Origin: Victivallaceae bacterium
GTDB taxonomy: Bacteria; Chlamydiota; Chlamydiia; Chlamydiales; Chlamydiaceae
DNA: 64,000 nt
Assembly: GCA_036659455.1 (NCBI GenBank)
Contig: JAVXCN010000002.1
Coordinates: 62,001-126,000, forward strand
Direction of reading: 5' to 3'
The notes under the pieces were generated by a model. It had not been told where the DNA came from. It did no database searches and saw only the letters and a program-made list of their open reading frames with translations. Made by a program: the position numbers and the translations under genes. Every line of letters starts with the position of its first letter. Positions within the stretch are counted from its first letter, which is position 1. This document shows, one piece after another, positions 1 through 9,309 of the stretch.

Positions 1-1743
1 GTTAATGATGGGCTTAGTGTAATTGTTTTGCTTGGCAACTGTAGCTAAACAATGGAAAAAATCGATTCGAGCTACTGAATGGGCGATTTTCAGAATAATC
101 TCTTTATCGGCAGCAATTTTATTTCGAAAGTCCTTAAATAGGTTTTCTTCCAGAGCAAAAGATTGTTCCCGAGCCGTGAGCATATAAGATTCAAAATCCT
201 TCAATTCATGTGAAATGAAACGTTCCGCATTGAGACGCGTTTGTTTTCGAATGAAAGTTTCCGGTAAGTTATATTTCTGAGAACCGGAGATTTCGATGTA
301 ATAACCGAGAACATTATTAAAATGGATTTTCAGTTTTTTACTTCCTGTCTGTTTTCTAAGAGTTTCTTGGTAATTGAGAATCCATTCTTCCCTATGAGCT
401 ACATCATACCTTAACCGTTTTAGTTCCTCGTTATAATCCGTTTTGAAAATACCTCCTTCACAGGTTTTCAGGGGAGGGTGATCTACGATTGACTCAAAAA
501 TCAATCGTGCTAATTCTTCAATCTCCCGGTTATGACGAATATGCTTTTCAATAACGAGAGGGAGTTGTGAGTGATTGAAAATTCGATACAGAGAAACGAC
601 GTTTTCCAATGACGAACCGAGTGCAAGAACGTCTTTGGGAGAGGCATAACCGGTAATGATTTTATTAATTAATCGTTCGATATCGCGGATTGATTTTAAT
701 GTCTTGCCAACAGCATATCTTGTTTCGTTGAGATGATAAAAAAAGGATACGGCTTCTTGCCGTCGGATGATTTTTGTAACGGATAACAAGGGTTTGTTAA
801 GACTCATTTTTAAAAATCGGCCACCCATAGGTGTTAACGTTTTATCTATGACCTCAAGAAGAGATAGTCCTCCTTTGCCGTTATTCGAAGATTGTGTTAA
901 TTCCAAGTTGATATAAGATATGCGATCTATGATCAAAAAGTCTTTTTGATCTTTTTTAACTACGGAAGTAATGTGATCAATCGGTAGAAATAATTCGTTG
1001 CGAATATAAGAAAGCAAACCGCCTGCAGCATTTATGCCTCCTATTAACTCTTTGATTCCGAAACCTTCCAGATTCGAAGTTTTAAAGTGATCGATTAAAA
1101 ATTTATAGGCTACTTCGTGTTCGAAATGCCAATCTTTATAAATTGAAATAGCCGGAGTAGTAATTTTATTTATTTCCTGTAGAACATCCGCTCGTTTCTT
1201 CGAAAATTTTTGTGAAACCAAGATTTCGGATGGTTGAAGGCTATAAAGTTCATTTATCAGATCCTTAATATCGTTACATTCGGATATTTCCAGTAAACCT
1301 GTGGAAATATCCAAAGCAGCTAAACCGAAAATCTGACCTAACTGTGTTAAAGAAATTATGTAATTATGCGTTTTTTCGGTAAGAAGACTTGAAGAAAGCA
1401 GAGTACCCGGAGTGATAAAACGCACGATGTCTCTTTTTATAGGTTGTTTCGTCTCATCATTCAAAGAGCCTAATTGTTCGGCAACGGCTACCTTGAATCC
1501 TTTATCGATAAGACGATCTATATAACCGTCGACTGCATGATGAGGAACACCACTCATCGGAATGCCTTGTCTATGCGTTAGCGTTAGTTCTAAAGCGGTA
1601 GCCATGATTTCTGCATCTTCATAGAATGCTTCATAAAAATCTCCGAGACGAAATAATAGAATGGCCTCACCCGATTTTTGTTTACATTGGGTCCACTGCT
1701 CCATCATGGGAGTCATTTTTTTATTAAGAGAAGAGATTGTCAT
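1..1743 (-). CDS. mutS: DNA mismatch repair protein MutS (N-terminal ~580 aa, cut by window edge)
   Basis: MutS recognises base mismatches and small loops and starts methyl-independent repair in bacteria without MutH. Reading the reverse strand from the ATG at 1743, the protein opens MTISSLNKKMTPMMEQW and continues into the mismatch-recognition domain with FRLGDFYEAF, which carries the Phe and Glu that contact the mismatch, then MSGVPHHAVDGYIDRL. The reading frame stays open to position 1, so the ATPase domain and stop lie outside the window. It is divergent from dnaG across 216 bp, the arrangement found in Chlamydia. Identification is firm from the N-terminal signature; nothing can be said about the Walker motifs. 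Confidence 0.93.
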   Translation of the reverse strand, partial: MTISSLNKKMTPMMEQWTQCKQKSGEAILLFRLGDFYEAFYEDAEIMATALELTLTHRQGIPMSGVPHHAVDGYIDRLIDKGFKVAVAEQLGSLNDETKQPIKRDIVRFITPGTLLSSSLLTEKTHNYIISLTQLGQIFGLAALDISTGLLEISECNDIKDLINELYSLQPSEILVSQKFSKKRADVLQEINKITTPAISIYKDWHFEHEVAYKFLIDHFKTSNLEGFGIKELIGGINAAGGLLSYIRNELFLPIDHITSVVKKDQKDFLIIDRISYINLELTQSSNNGKGGLSLLEVIDKTLTPMGGRFLKMSLNKPLLSVTKIIRRQEAVSFFYHLNETRYAVGKTLKSIRDIERLINKIITGYASPKDVLALGSSLENVVSLYRIFNHSQLPLVIEKHIRHNREIEELARLIFESIVDHPPLKTCEGGIFKTDYNEELKRLRYDVAHREEWILNYQETLRKQTGSKKLKIHFNNVLGYYIEISGSQKYNLPETFIRKQTRLNAERFISHELKDFESYMLTAREQSFALEENLFKDFRNKIAADKEIILKIAHSVARIDFFHCLATVAKQNNYTKPIIN

Positions 1744-1959
1744 GTTAGCCTGTTATCCGTCATAGCAAAAGCAAAGTTACTGGGGTCTCTTTGATCTTAC
1801 CTATTATAATGCTATAAAGGTTTAAGTTTCTACTTTATGTAAGATAGTTTTATCGAAGAAAAAATTTTGAAGTGCGTTTACTGTCCTTAGGGGAGAATAA
1901 ACTTTATCTTTAGGAAAAAATTCTTTAGATTGGTCCCGGTAATGATCGGTTTTTAACTA

Positions 1960-3735
1960 ATGTATACTCAAGAAAGTTTAGATCGGCTGCGACAAAAAAT
2001 AAATATCGTGGAAGTCATTTCAGAACACATTGTCCTTAAAAAAAGGGGAGCCACGTATAAGGCATCCTGTCCTTTTCATTCTGAGAATACTCCTTCTTTC
2101 ATTGTCAATGCTTCTCAGGGTCATTATCATTGTTTCGGTTGTGGCGTACATGGAGACGCCGTATCATTTTTAATGAACTATTTGAATTATTCTTTTTCGG
2201 AAGCGGTTTCTTGTTTGAGTAAAAAATTTGAAGTTTTTCTTGAGACGGAAAATTTCGGAGAAAAATCGGATGGCTCTAAAGCTTTATTACGAAGCATTTA
2301 TAACGAAGCCAATACTGTTTTCAAATATTGTTTTTTTAAATTGCCTAAGGCTGAAGAAGCCTTACAATATCTTTATAATAGAGGATTTACCGTAGACACC
2401 TTTCATCGGTTCGGAATCGGATATGCTCCGAATGAAAATTTATTTATTACAATGATGGAAGAAAGGAACGTTGCTTTTAATGATTTAAAAGAAGCCGGAT
2501 TTTTTGTTGGAGAGAAGTGTTCTTTTTTATTTGAAGACAGAATCACCTTCCCTGTGTTCGATATCATGAACAGAACGATAGGCTTCTCTACAAGAAAGTA
2601 CAAAGAGAGTACTTACGGAGGAAAATACGTAAATACCCCAGAGACACCGCTTTTTAAAAAATCCTCGGTATTATATGGCTTGAATTTTTCCAGAAGAAGA
2701 ATGTCGAAAGAAAAACGTGCTTTGATTGTTGAAGGGCAAATCGATTGCCTTCAACTTATAGAAGCAGGTTTGAATTTGACGGTTTCCGCTTTAGGAACCG
2801 CTTTCGGAGAAATGCATGTCAAAGAATTGGAAAAATTAGGTATTAAAAAAGTTTTCCTTCTCTTCGACGGAGACGAGCCGGGCAAAAAAGCAGCCATAAA
2901 AATCGGTGATTTATTTCAAATTTGCGGTATGGACGTTTATGTCTGTTCCTTACCCGAGAAACAGGATCCGGATATCTTTCTTAGAAAAAATAGTATGGAA
3001 TCCTTACTTTTACTTTTGGATAAAGCGCAAGACTATCTTTCTTTTTTGATTTTTTCTATTGCTGCCGAAAAAAATTTAAGATCTCCTATAGAAAAAGCAG
3101 ATTTGGTGGACAGTCTTTCGAAACAAATTCATAGCTGGAAAAATCCCGTTGTAGTTCATGAAAGTTTAAAAAAACTGGCATCGATTATGCAGTTGCCGGA
3201 GGATGTTGTAACAAAATTCGGATTACCTCCTCAGAGATCGACCTTTTTACAGGTGCCTCAAACTCGTAACAAGAAAATGAATGTTGATCCCAATAAAATT
3301 CTTGAAACGGATGTCTTACGATGGTTGATTCGTTTTGGACAAAGCAACCCTGCTTTTATTGCTACAGTCGAAAATTATCTTACCGAAGAGAGTTTTCTGA
3401 TCCCTGATTGTCAATCACTATTTCGTTATTGCTTGTCGGCTTATCGAAATCACGATTTTTCGAGTCCTTTTAAAATCAATGAAGTTGTTAAGGATATTAC
3501 CTTAATCGATATTATTTTCGGCCGCAAAATTAGGATAGAAAAAGCAGAAGAAGGGTTTTTGGAAAGTTTGCAGCGACTTTTAGAAAGAACGTGGTTATCG
3601 GATAAACAGATTATTCAAGCACGGATCAACAACTCGACCGAAGCCGGTGTTTGGGAGCTATTGGCAGAGTTTGATTCTATACAGAAAGCGCGACCTAATG
3701 TTCGTTTAATATCTTCAGTTGAAGAAACAAAATAA
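1960..3735 (+). CDS. dnaG: DNA primase
   Basis: DnaG makes the RNA primers for replication. The 591-aa protein has the N-terminal CHC2 zinc finger (C37, H40, C58, C61, in SCPFHSENTPSF and HCFGCGVHGD), the RNA polymerase core, and a TOPRIM segment with the acidic metal-binding signature VEGQIDCLQL and later LLFDGDEPGKKA. The length matches chlamydial primases. The start ATG at 1960 gives the usual short lead-in MYTQESLDRLRQKINIVEVI. The C-terminal third is the DnaB-binding region and is poorly conserved. The gene is divergent from mutS and stands at the head of a run containing two small exported proteins. Confidence 0.96.
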   Translation: MYTQESLDRLRQKINIVEVISEHIVLKKRGATYKASCPFHSENTPSFIVNASQGHYHCFGCGVHGDAVSFLMNYLNYSFSEAVSCLSKKFEVFLETENFGEKSDGSKALLRSIYNEANTVFKYCFFKLPKAEEALQYLYNRGFTVDTFHRFGIGYAPNENLFITMMEERNVAFNDLKEAGFFVGEKCSFLFEDRITFPVFDIMNRTIGFSTRKYKESTYGGKYVNTPETPLFKKSSVLYGLNFSRRRMSKEKRALIVEGQIDCLQLIEAGLNLTVSALGTAFGEMHVKELEKLGIKKVFLLFDGDEPGKKAAIKIGDLFQICGMDVYVCSLPEKQDPDIFLRKNSMESLLLLLDKAQDYLSFLIFSIAAEKNLRSPIEKADLVDSLSKQIHSWKNPVVVHESLKKLASIMQLPEDVVTKFGLPPQRSTFLQVPQTRNKKMNVDPNKILETDVLRWLIRFGQSNPAFIATVENYLTEESFLIPDCQSLFRYCLSAYRNHDFSSPFKINEVVKDITLIDIIFGRKIRIEKAEEGFLESLQRLLERTWLSDKQIIQARINNSTEAGVWELLAEFDSIQKARPNVRLISSVEETK

Positions 3736-3794
3736 TTTTTGTTTGTTAATTATATTGTATAGTATATAATTTTCTTTTTGTTATTTGTGTTTTT

Positions 3795-4145
3795 ATGAAA
3801 TTCAATTTCAATTTATATTTATTATTTATAATTTTATCGATTTCGTCTTTTTGTAAAATTTTCTGTACGGTTCCAACCGAATCTCTCAAAGAAAATTTTA
3901 TCGGAACCCTAGCCCAAAGTACGATCGTTTATTCCGTAAAGAAACCCTTATTATTAAAATCTAAAATTTTTCCTGTAGTATCCGGATTAGGTCTGTCCGT
4001 TATCGGTTTGATAGAGGAAGAAAAATATCAAGCGCCTATTACTTCTTGTGGGATGGGTTTTTGCGGATGTTCGTTATGTGAAGTAAGTGATCGTGAATTT
4101 TTATCCGATATTCAATGGGAGATTCACGAAAAAGAACTTGCCTAG
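3795..4145 (+). CDS. Small exported hypothetical protein with a Cys-rich C-terminal half
   Basis: A 116-aa protein that I do not recognise. It begins MKFNFNLYLLFIILSISSF, a basic start followed by a hydrophobic stretch typical of a signal peptide or membrane anchor, with FCTVP as a possible cleavage region. A second mildly hydrophobic stretch (PVVSGLGLSVIGLI) follows, then a tight cysteine cluster CGMGFCGCSLC near residue 90 that could bind metal or form disulfides. The gene sits 59 bp after dnaG. Chlamydia also has a small hypothetical gene here, so it may be a fast-evolving positional homologue; that is inference. Confidence 0.6.
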   Translation: MKFNFNLYLLFIILSISSFCKIFCTVPTESLKENFIGTLAQSTIVYSVKKPLLLKSKIFPVVSGLGLSVIGLIEEEKYQAPITSCGMGFCGCSLCEVSDREFLSDIQWEIHEKELA

Positions 4146-4228
4146 TCGTTTTTATTTTCCGATTTATCTATCTTTTTTTTATTTCCTTTCTTAGAATGCC
4201 TTTTTTTTAAAAAAAAGGGTTTGCAACA

Positions 4229-4819
4229 ATGAAAAAAAACATCTGTTGTTTGTTTGTCCTTCTATTGGCCGTTTCTTTCGGATTCACAGGAGGTAAGGTT
4301 TTGGCTTTTGAAAGTCGTAATGCTCCATGGAATCGTATTGTGCATGCGGAACACATTGACGTTCAGCAGTTGCAAGACGAAGAGAAGAAGGTCTGTGATG
4401 AAGAGGAGGAAATCTCCGCGGAGAGCGTTTTTGAAGAGAAATTCCGGACTGCTCTTGAAGAAGGAAAATTTTTTATTGCAGGTATCGATTCGGCAGATGG
4501 CGCTCTCCAACGTCTTATCGATGTTTGTCAACCGTTGAGGAAATTCTTGGAAGAGAATGATTGTATGGTGGTGTCTTCAGAAGAATATGGCTCAGAGCAT
4601 TATTTATATAAATGTTTACAGAAAGATTTCGGTGGTGAATATGAATTGCCTCTCATTTTAATCATACCTTTCGGGCCTCCCGGATTTATCCTGGAATTGG
4701 GCAATATTAGGGGTATGTCTTCCGAAGAACTTATTTGCCTGGGAGAGGCTCTGGCGACCGGTGAGTATTTTCAACACGTTGAGCATCACGCTGAGCAGTT
4801 TGTTGAACAAAACTTATAG
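4229..4819 (+). CDS. Secreted acidic hypothetical protein, positional homologue of CT795
   Basis: A 196-aa protein with a classic Sec signal peptide (MKKNICCLFVLLLAVSFGF, likely cleaved after VLA near residue 27). The mature part is strongly acidic, including DEEKKVCDEEEEISAESVFEEKF, and has no membrane segment. It occupies the position of CT795 in C. trachomatis, which I recall as a secreted protein delivered to the host; the equivalence is positional, not proven. A perfect hairpin follows 17 bp after the stop, and a decayed copy of this gene lies directly downstream. Function unknown; export is well supported. Confidence 0.7.
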   Translation: MKKNICCLFVLLLAVSFGFTGGKVLAFESRNAPWNRIVHAEHIDVQQLQDEEKKVCDEEEEISAESVFEEKFRTALEEGKFFIAGIDSADGALQRLIDVCQPLRKFLEENDCMVVSSEEYGSEHYLYKCLQKDFGGEYELPLILIIPFGPPGFILELGNIRGMSSEELICLGEALATGEYFQHVEHHAEQFVEQNL

Positions 4820-4836
4820 TCAAACTGTTTTGAGAG

Positions 4837-4863
4837 ATCTCGTTCTAATTTTTAGAACGAGAT
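4837..4863 (+). terminator. Perfect 12-bp inverted repeat, probable terminator of the 196-aa gene
   Basis: ATCTCGTTCTAA (4837-4848) and TTAGAACGAGAT (4852-4863) are perfectly complementary with a TTT loop. It lies 17 bp after the stop at 4819. The T-run after it is weak (GCATTTCTTG), so termination strength is uncertain, but the perfect arms are hard to explain otherwise. Confidence 0.6.
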
Positions 4864-4981
4864 GCATTTCTTGAATCAAAAACGATTTGAATTTCATACG
4901 TCTTTAAATTTTCTGTTATGCAATCATTGCGATACTCGGATTCATCTGTCTTTTTTTTAATCACTCTCTAATTGCCATTTT

Positions 4982-5256
4982 TCAGAAAAACATTTGTTGC
5001 TTGTTTTTTTCTATCGATCGTTTCTTTTGCATTCAGAGGAGATAAGGTTTTAGCTTTCGAAAGCCTTACTGTTTGTTTGAATCGTATTGTATATTCGGAA
5101 TACACGGGCTAATCTTTATAAGATAAAAACAAAAATCTTTTTATAGATGATGATATCATCATGCAGGGATTATCGAAGATTTTTTATAACCACTAATTTC
5201 TTATTGTAGATATCGGACAATGCTCTTCAAAGGCTCTTGAACGTTTGTCAACTCTT
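4982..5256 (+). pseudogene. Decayed tandem copy of the 196-aa secreted protein gene
   Basis: Bases 4983-5112 align closely with the 5' end of the gene at 4229: both contain aaaaacatYtgttgYttg, GATAAGGTTTTAGCTTTCGA versus GGTAAGGTTTTGGCTTTTGA, and GAATCGTATTGT. The match resumes around 5208-5256 (gctcttcaaaggctcttgaacg...tttgtcaac versus gctctccaacgtctt...tttgtcaac). The copy lacks the ATG, has an in-frame stop after about 40 codons (TAA at 5111) and has lost the middle, so it is a dead paralogue. The rest of the 587-bp gap up to glyQS shows nothing else. Confidence 0.75.
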
Positions 5257-5406
5257 AAATACATTTTAAAAATTACAGCTATATCGTGATGTTCGAAAAA
5301 GAATATCGGATAAGAATTTAATCGATTAATAACTATTACTATGATGAAAGTCCATAATTAAAGTACGTTTTAATCGGCTGTCCTAAAGCAAGATATGTTT
5401 TTTAAA

Positions 5407-8400
5407 TCAAAAACAGTCAAAATCGCATATGTTTTCGAAACACTTGAGGCATTTATGTAAAATTCTGAGTCTCGCGATTTCACAATCGATATTGTTATCG
5501 AAAATCTTGAATTCATTCAGGAATTTATCTAATTTTTGAGATAGCACTGCAAGACGATCAAATTTTTCATTAAGCGTTATTGAGTCGTTGAAAAATATAT
5601 CTTTATCGATAATGTTTAATTGCTCCTTTTCTGCAACAGACATACAAGTGTAATCCGCCTCCGTACCGTTTTCAATTTTTATGTCTTTAAGGAGGAGTTT
5701 TTTGACCCTTTTATATACCTTGGCAATTTGTGCAAAAGATAAGGGCTGCGTATTTTTAATGGTTCTTAATTCTACGAATGTGTCAAGACATTGATAATAA
5801 TTGAACTCTTTTAATCTCGAAACAATAGATGAGATTTCGTCTTTATATCCGAGATTTTGTAATATCGTTCGAAATCTGACATTTATAAAACTCAAAATTT
5901 CCGTTTGTAGTGAAGCAGGATTATGAATTACCTCAGTCGGCAATTGATCGTTAAAATGTTTGAAAAATCTGTCGATGCAAAAGCCAAGAAAGACCGAAAA
6001 GTTAAAATCCAATTTCCTTTCTAAGATTAATGTAAGAATTTCTAAAGCCTGACGACGTAAAGCATAAGGATCGTTTGAAGAGGAGGGTTTAAGATTATTT
6101 GAAAAGCAGGCAATAATATTATCGATTCTATCGGCAATACTTAAAAGGGCCCCAGTTTGCGATATAGGATCTCCCGGATGAATGTGGGATAAATGTTCCT
6201 TAACGGCTAATGCAACACGATAAGAGAATCCTGAAGCAAGGGCATAATAAGAGCCCATGATTCCCTGCAATTCAGGAAATTCATTGACAACCGCAGAAAC
6301 AAGATCTCTTTTACAAAGGCTTGCAGCTTCTACCAACTCGGTTTTATTACAAATGGGACAATATTGAAACAGGTTCTTTGCATTTTCTTTAATTCTTTCC
6401 GTTTTGTCCATTAAAGATCCGAAATTATCCATAAATCTTACAAAGCATAATTTCTCAAGGAATTTTTCTAAGGGGACACCTAGATCTTGTTTAAATAAGA
6501 AACTTCCGTCGGTTAATCGCGGTCTTAACGCGCGTTCGTTACCTTGAATGATTACCGATCCTGGGTGATTATCGATCACGACGGCGAATCGATTCGTGAG
6601 CTTACCAGTATGATCGGATAGAGGAAAATACTTTTGATGCTCTACCATTTCCGCTACTAATAATTCTTTAGGTAATGATGTAAAATCTTCCGGAAAAGAA
6701 CCTAACATAACGAAAGGATATTCCGAAAGATATGTAGTTTCGTTAATTAATCTGTCTTTAAATTCACTGCATAAGCCTTCATTTAACCGGATTGTATCTA
6801 ATTCGTCCGAAATCATTTGATGACGAGTGTTTTGGTCTGCAATTACAAAAGACCGCTCCAGTTCTTTTAGATAAGTAGAGGCGGACGAAATGATACATTC
6901 ATGAGGGTGTAATTGTCGATGTCCCTTAGAGATATTGGAAGCTGTTATTTTCGGAACCGCTATCGGTATGACTTCTTTACCGTAAAGGGCTACCATCCAA
7001 CGAATTGGTCTGGCATATTCGAAACCTGATTCATCCCACCGCATTTTTTTAGGGAAAGTCATGTTTTTGATGATTTCAGGTATTTGCTTCAGAAAAACTT
7101 CTTGTATGGATCGACAAATATTCTGCGAATGTACGAATAAATATTTAACGCCTTTGATATCTTGAACTTTTAGATTCGAATGGTGCAGGATCTCTTCCGC
7201 AGAAGACAGCTGCATATCTATGGATTTAAAGAATTTTTTTCCGGATATTGTTACAGTACCGTTCTCTTCGAAAATGTGAGACAACAAAGGACCCTTCTTA
7301 ACCGTTGTTCGAGGTTGACTTCGATTTGCCAATTGTGAGATTAAACATGAAATTCTTCGGGGACTTCCGAAAACTCGTACCTGTTCGAACTCGAAACATT
7401 CTTCGTGTAGCATTTTTTCAATAAGTATTTTTAATGAAGACATGCCTTTGGGAACGAAACTTGCCGGTAATTCTTCAGAACCTATTTCGAGAAGAAAGTC
7501 GTCTTTTGTTTTTAAGTCGCAGATTTCGTTAAGACGGACATGAGGGGTCCTATCCGTCTGACTTGAATTTACATTCTCATGATTTTTCATCAGAGGAAAG
7601 CCTTTGTCTTTTCTGCTTATTATATACTTCTCGGCAACTTCTTTTGCTAATTGACGAATGCGAGAGATATATCCGGTGCGTTCGGTAATTGAAATAATTC
7701 CTCTGGCGTCTAAAATATTAAAGGCATGGGAAGCTTTTATAACGAAATCATAAGCAGGTAGCGGAAGATTTGCATCGAGAAGAGTAACGGCTTCTTTAGA
7801 AAAGTCTCGGAAAAGTCGTAACCACATATCTACGTCTGCTTTTTCAAAATTATATTGACTCCATTCAAATTCTGATGATCTGACGAGATCTCCGTAAGTT
7901 AATTCATTAGTCCACATGATATCGAAGACGGATTCTTTTTTTTGTAGATACATAGCGATTCTTTCCAGACCGTAAGTGATTTCTCCGCTAATCACGGATA
8001 GCAACTGACTGCCTACAGTTTGAAAATAGGTTAATTGCGTGATCTCCATACCATTTAACCAGACCTCCCATCCCAGCCCACTGGCTCCTATAGTTGGATT
8101 TTCCCAATCATCGTGTACGAAACGAATGTCATGTTCCTTCAAATCAAGACCGATGTATTGAAGGGACTCGAGAAAAAGATCCTGAAAATTTTTCGGAACG
8201 GGTTTTAGGAGGACTTGAAATTGATGGTAATTCTGCAATCGATTCGGATGAATGCCATATCTTCCGTCTTGAGGTCGTCTGGAAGGTTCAACGTAAGCCG
8301 CGCGATAGGGTTCGGGTCCGAGAGATCTTAAAAACGTAGCCGGATTGAAAGTACCTGCCCCTACTTCTAAATCATAACCTTGGTGTATGATGCAATCCTG

Positions 8401-8451
8401 CTTTTGCCAAAAATTGAATAGAATGAGAATCATGTCCTGCAAGGTTTGCAT
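5407..8451 (-). CDS. glyQS: Glycyl-tRNA synthetase, fused alpha and beta subunits
   Basis: One 1014-aa polypeptide joins the class II catalytic alpha subunit (roughly residues 1-285, beginning [20 protein letters not shown] and carrying [16 protein letters not shown] and [15 protein letters not shown]) to the tRNA-binding beta subunit (from about residue 315, [20 protein letters not shown]). A hydrophilic linker near residues 290-312 separates them. In most bacteria these are two genes (glyQ, glyS); the fusion is typical of Chlamydiales, where it is also about 1000 aa. The gene is divergent from pgsA and is transcribed toward the decayed paralogue region. Confidence 0.96.
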   Translation of the reverse strand: MQTLQDMILILFNFWQKQDCIIHQGYDLEVGAGTFNPATFLRSLGPEPYRAAYVEPSRRPQDGRYGIHPNRLQNYHQFQVLLKPVPKNFQDLFLESLQYIGLDLKEHDIRFVHDDWENPTIGASGLGWEVWLNGMEITQLTYFQTVGSQLLSVISGEITYGLERIAMYLQKKESVFDIMWTNELTYGDLVRSSEFEWSQYNFEKADVDMWLRLFRDFSKEAVTLLDANLPLPAYDFVIKASHAFNILDARGIISITERTGYISRIRQLAKEVAEKYIISRKDKGFPLMKNHENVNSSQTDRTPHVRLNEICDLKTKDDFLLEIGSEELPASFVPKGMSSLKILIEKMLHEECFEFEQVRVFGSPRRISCLISQLANRSQPRTTVKKGPLLSHIFEENGTVTISGKKFFKSIDMQLSSAEEILHHSNLKVQDIKGVKYLFVHSQNICRSIQEVFLKQIPEIIKNMTFPKKMRWDESGFEYARPIRWMVALYGKEVIPIAVPKITASNISKGHRQLHPHECIISSASTYLKELERSFVIADQNTRHQMISDELDTIRLNEGLCSEFKDRLINETTYLSEYPFVMLGSFPEDFTSLPKELLVAEMVEHQKYFPLSDHTGKLTNRFAVVIDNHPGSVIIQGNERALRPRLTDGSFLFKQDLGVPLEKFLEKLCFVRFMDNFGSLMDKTERIKENAKNLFQYCPICNKTELVEAASLCKRDLVSAVVNEFPELQGIMGSYYALASGFSYRVALAVKEHLSHIHPGDPISQTGALLSIADRIDNIIACFSNNLKPSSSNDPYALRRQALEILTLILERKLDFNFSVFLGFCIDRFFKHFNDQLPTEVIHNPASLQTEILSFINVRFRTILQNLGYKDEISSIVSRLKEFNYYQCLDTFVELRTIKNTQPLSFAQIAKVYKRVKKLLLKDIKIENGTEADYTCMSVAEKEQLNIIDKDIFFNDSITLNEKFDRLAVLSQKLDKFLNEFKIFDNNIDCEIARLRILHKCLKCFENICDFDCF

Positions 8452-8632
8452 AAGAACTCCAATTTTTTATTTGATTCAAACTTAATATTTAGAATATTAA
8501 AAGGAATTCGTTATATGATCAACTGAGGACTTCAGCATATCTTCAGTGGAACGGAATTTAAAATTTTAATGAGATTTTAAATTCGTTTATCATAATAATT
8601 TGTCCTGATTAACCATTTTCGTGCGGTATAGT

Positions 8633-9247
8633 ATGGGTCTTCCTAATTATTTGACCTTTCTTCGAATTTTCATCACTCCTTTATTCATGATTATATATTT
8701 GAAGTCTTATTGGTTTGGAATTAGTGGAATTGTTCAACCTTATATTCTTTTGAGCTTAATTATCCTCACTGAATTATCCGACGTTTTTGATGGATTTTTT
8801 GCTAGGAAATTTTCTCAAGTTACTGATCTGGGGAAAATTTTGGATCCCGTAGTAGATTCCGTTTATCGAATTTCTGTTTTCATCACGTTCACCCAACCTC
8901 CGGTCAATTTGCCGATATTGCTTATTTTTATTTTTTTAGCGAGAGATTCCGTTACAAGTACTTTAAGGACGGTTTGTGCTTTAAGAGGATTTGTTCTTGC
9001 TGCCAGGACTACTGGAAAACTGAAGGCAATTCTTCAAGGGACTATTTCCGTTCTAATCATTCTTGCAATGATTCCGTATTCTTTAGGAAAATTTTCTTCG
9101 GAAACTTTGATGAAAATAAGTACGATAGGGGTGTCTTTGGTTGCCGTTTACTCTGTTTTTTCCGGAATCGAATATTTATGGGCTAACAAAAGTTATCTGT
9201 TTCTCTTGTTAAAAGAACCAAGGAATTCCGGAAAGGGATCTCGATAA
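8633..9247 (+). CDS. pgsA: CDP-diacylglycerol-glycerol-3-phosphate 3-phosphatidyltransferase
   Basis: PgsA makes phosphatidylglycerophosphate at the membrane. Starting at the ATG at 8633 gives MGLPNYLTFLRIFITPLFM, the family N-terminus (about 204 aa); a GTG at 8621 is an alternative. The CDP-alcohol phosphotransferase signature is present as SDVFDGFFARKFSQVTDLGKILDPVVD, with the D-G-x2-A-R and G-x3-D-x3-D metal-binding pattern. Several hydrophobic membrane segments follow. It is convergent with glgA. Confidence 0.9.
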   Translation: MGLPNYLTFLRIFITPLFMIIYLKSYWFGISGIVQPYILLSLIILTELSDVFDGFFARKFSQVTDLGKILDPVVDSVYRISVFITFTQPPVNLPILLIFIFLARDSVTSTLRTVCALRGFVLAARTTGKLKAILQGTISVLIILAMIPYSLGKFSSETLMKISTIGVSLVAVYSVFSGIEYLWANKSYLFLLLKEPRNSGKGSR

Positions 9248-9309
9248 TTTCTTTTTTGGCAATCTTCGAAGTTTTTGTAATTATGTTCTTGAAAACGTTC
9301 TTCAACGAT

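Noticed and set aside
8094-8339. Plus-strand 81-codon frame opposite the start of glyQS
   Set aside because: Lies entirely antisense to the highly conserved glycyl-tRNA synthetase alpha domain; no SD and no family similarity.
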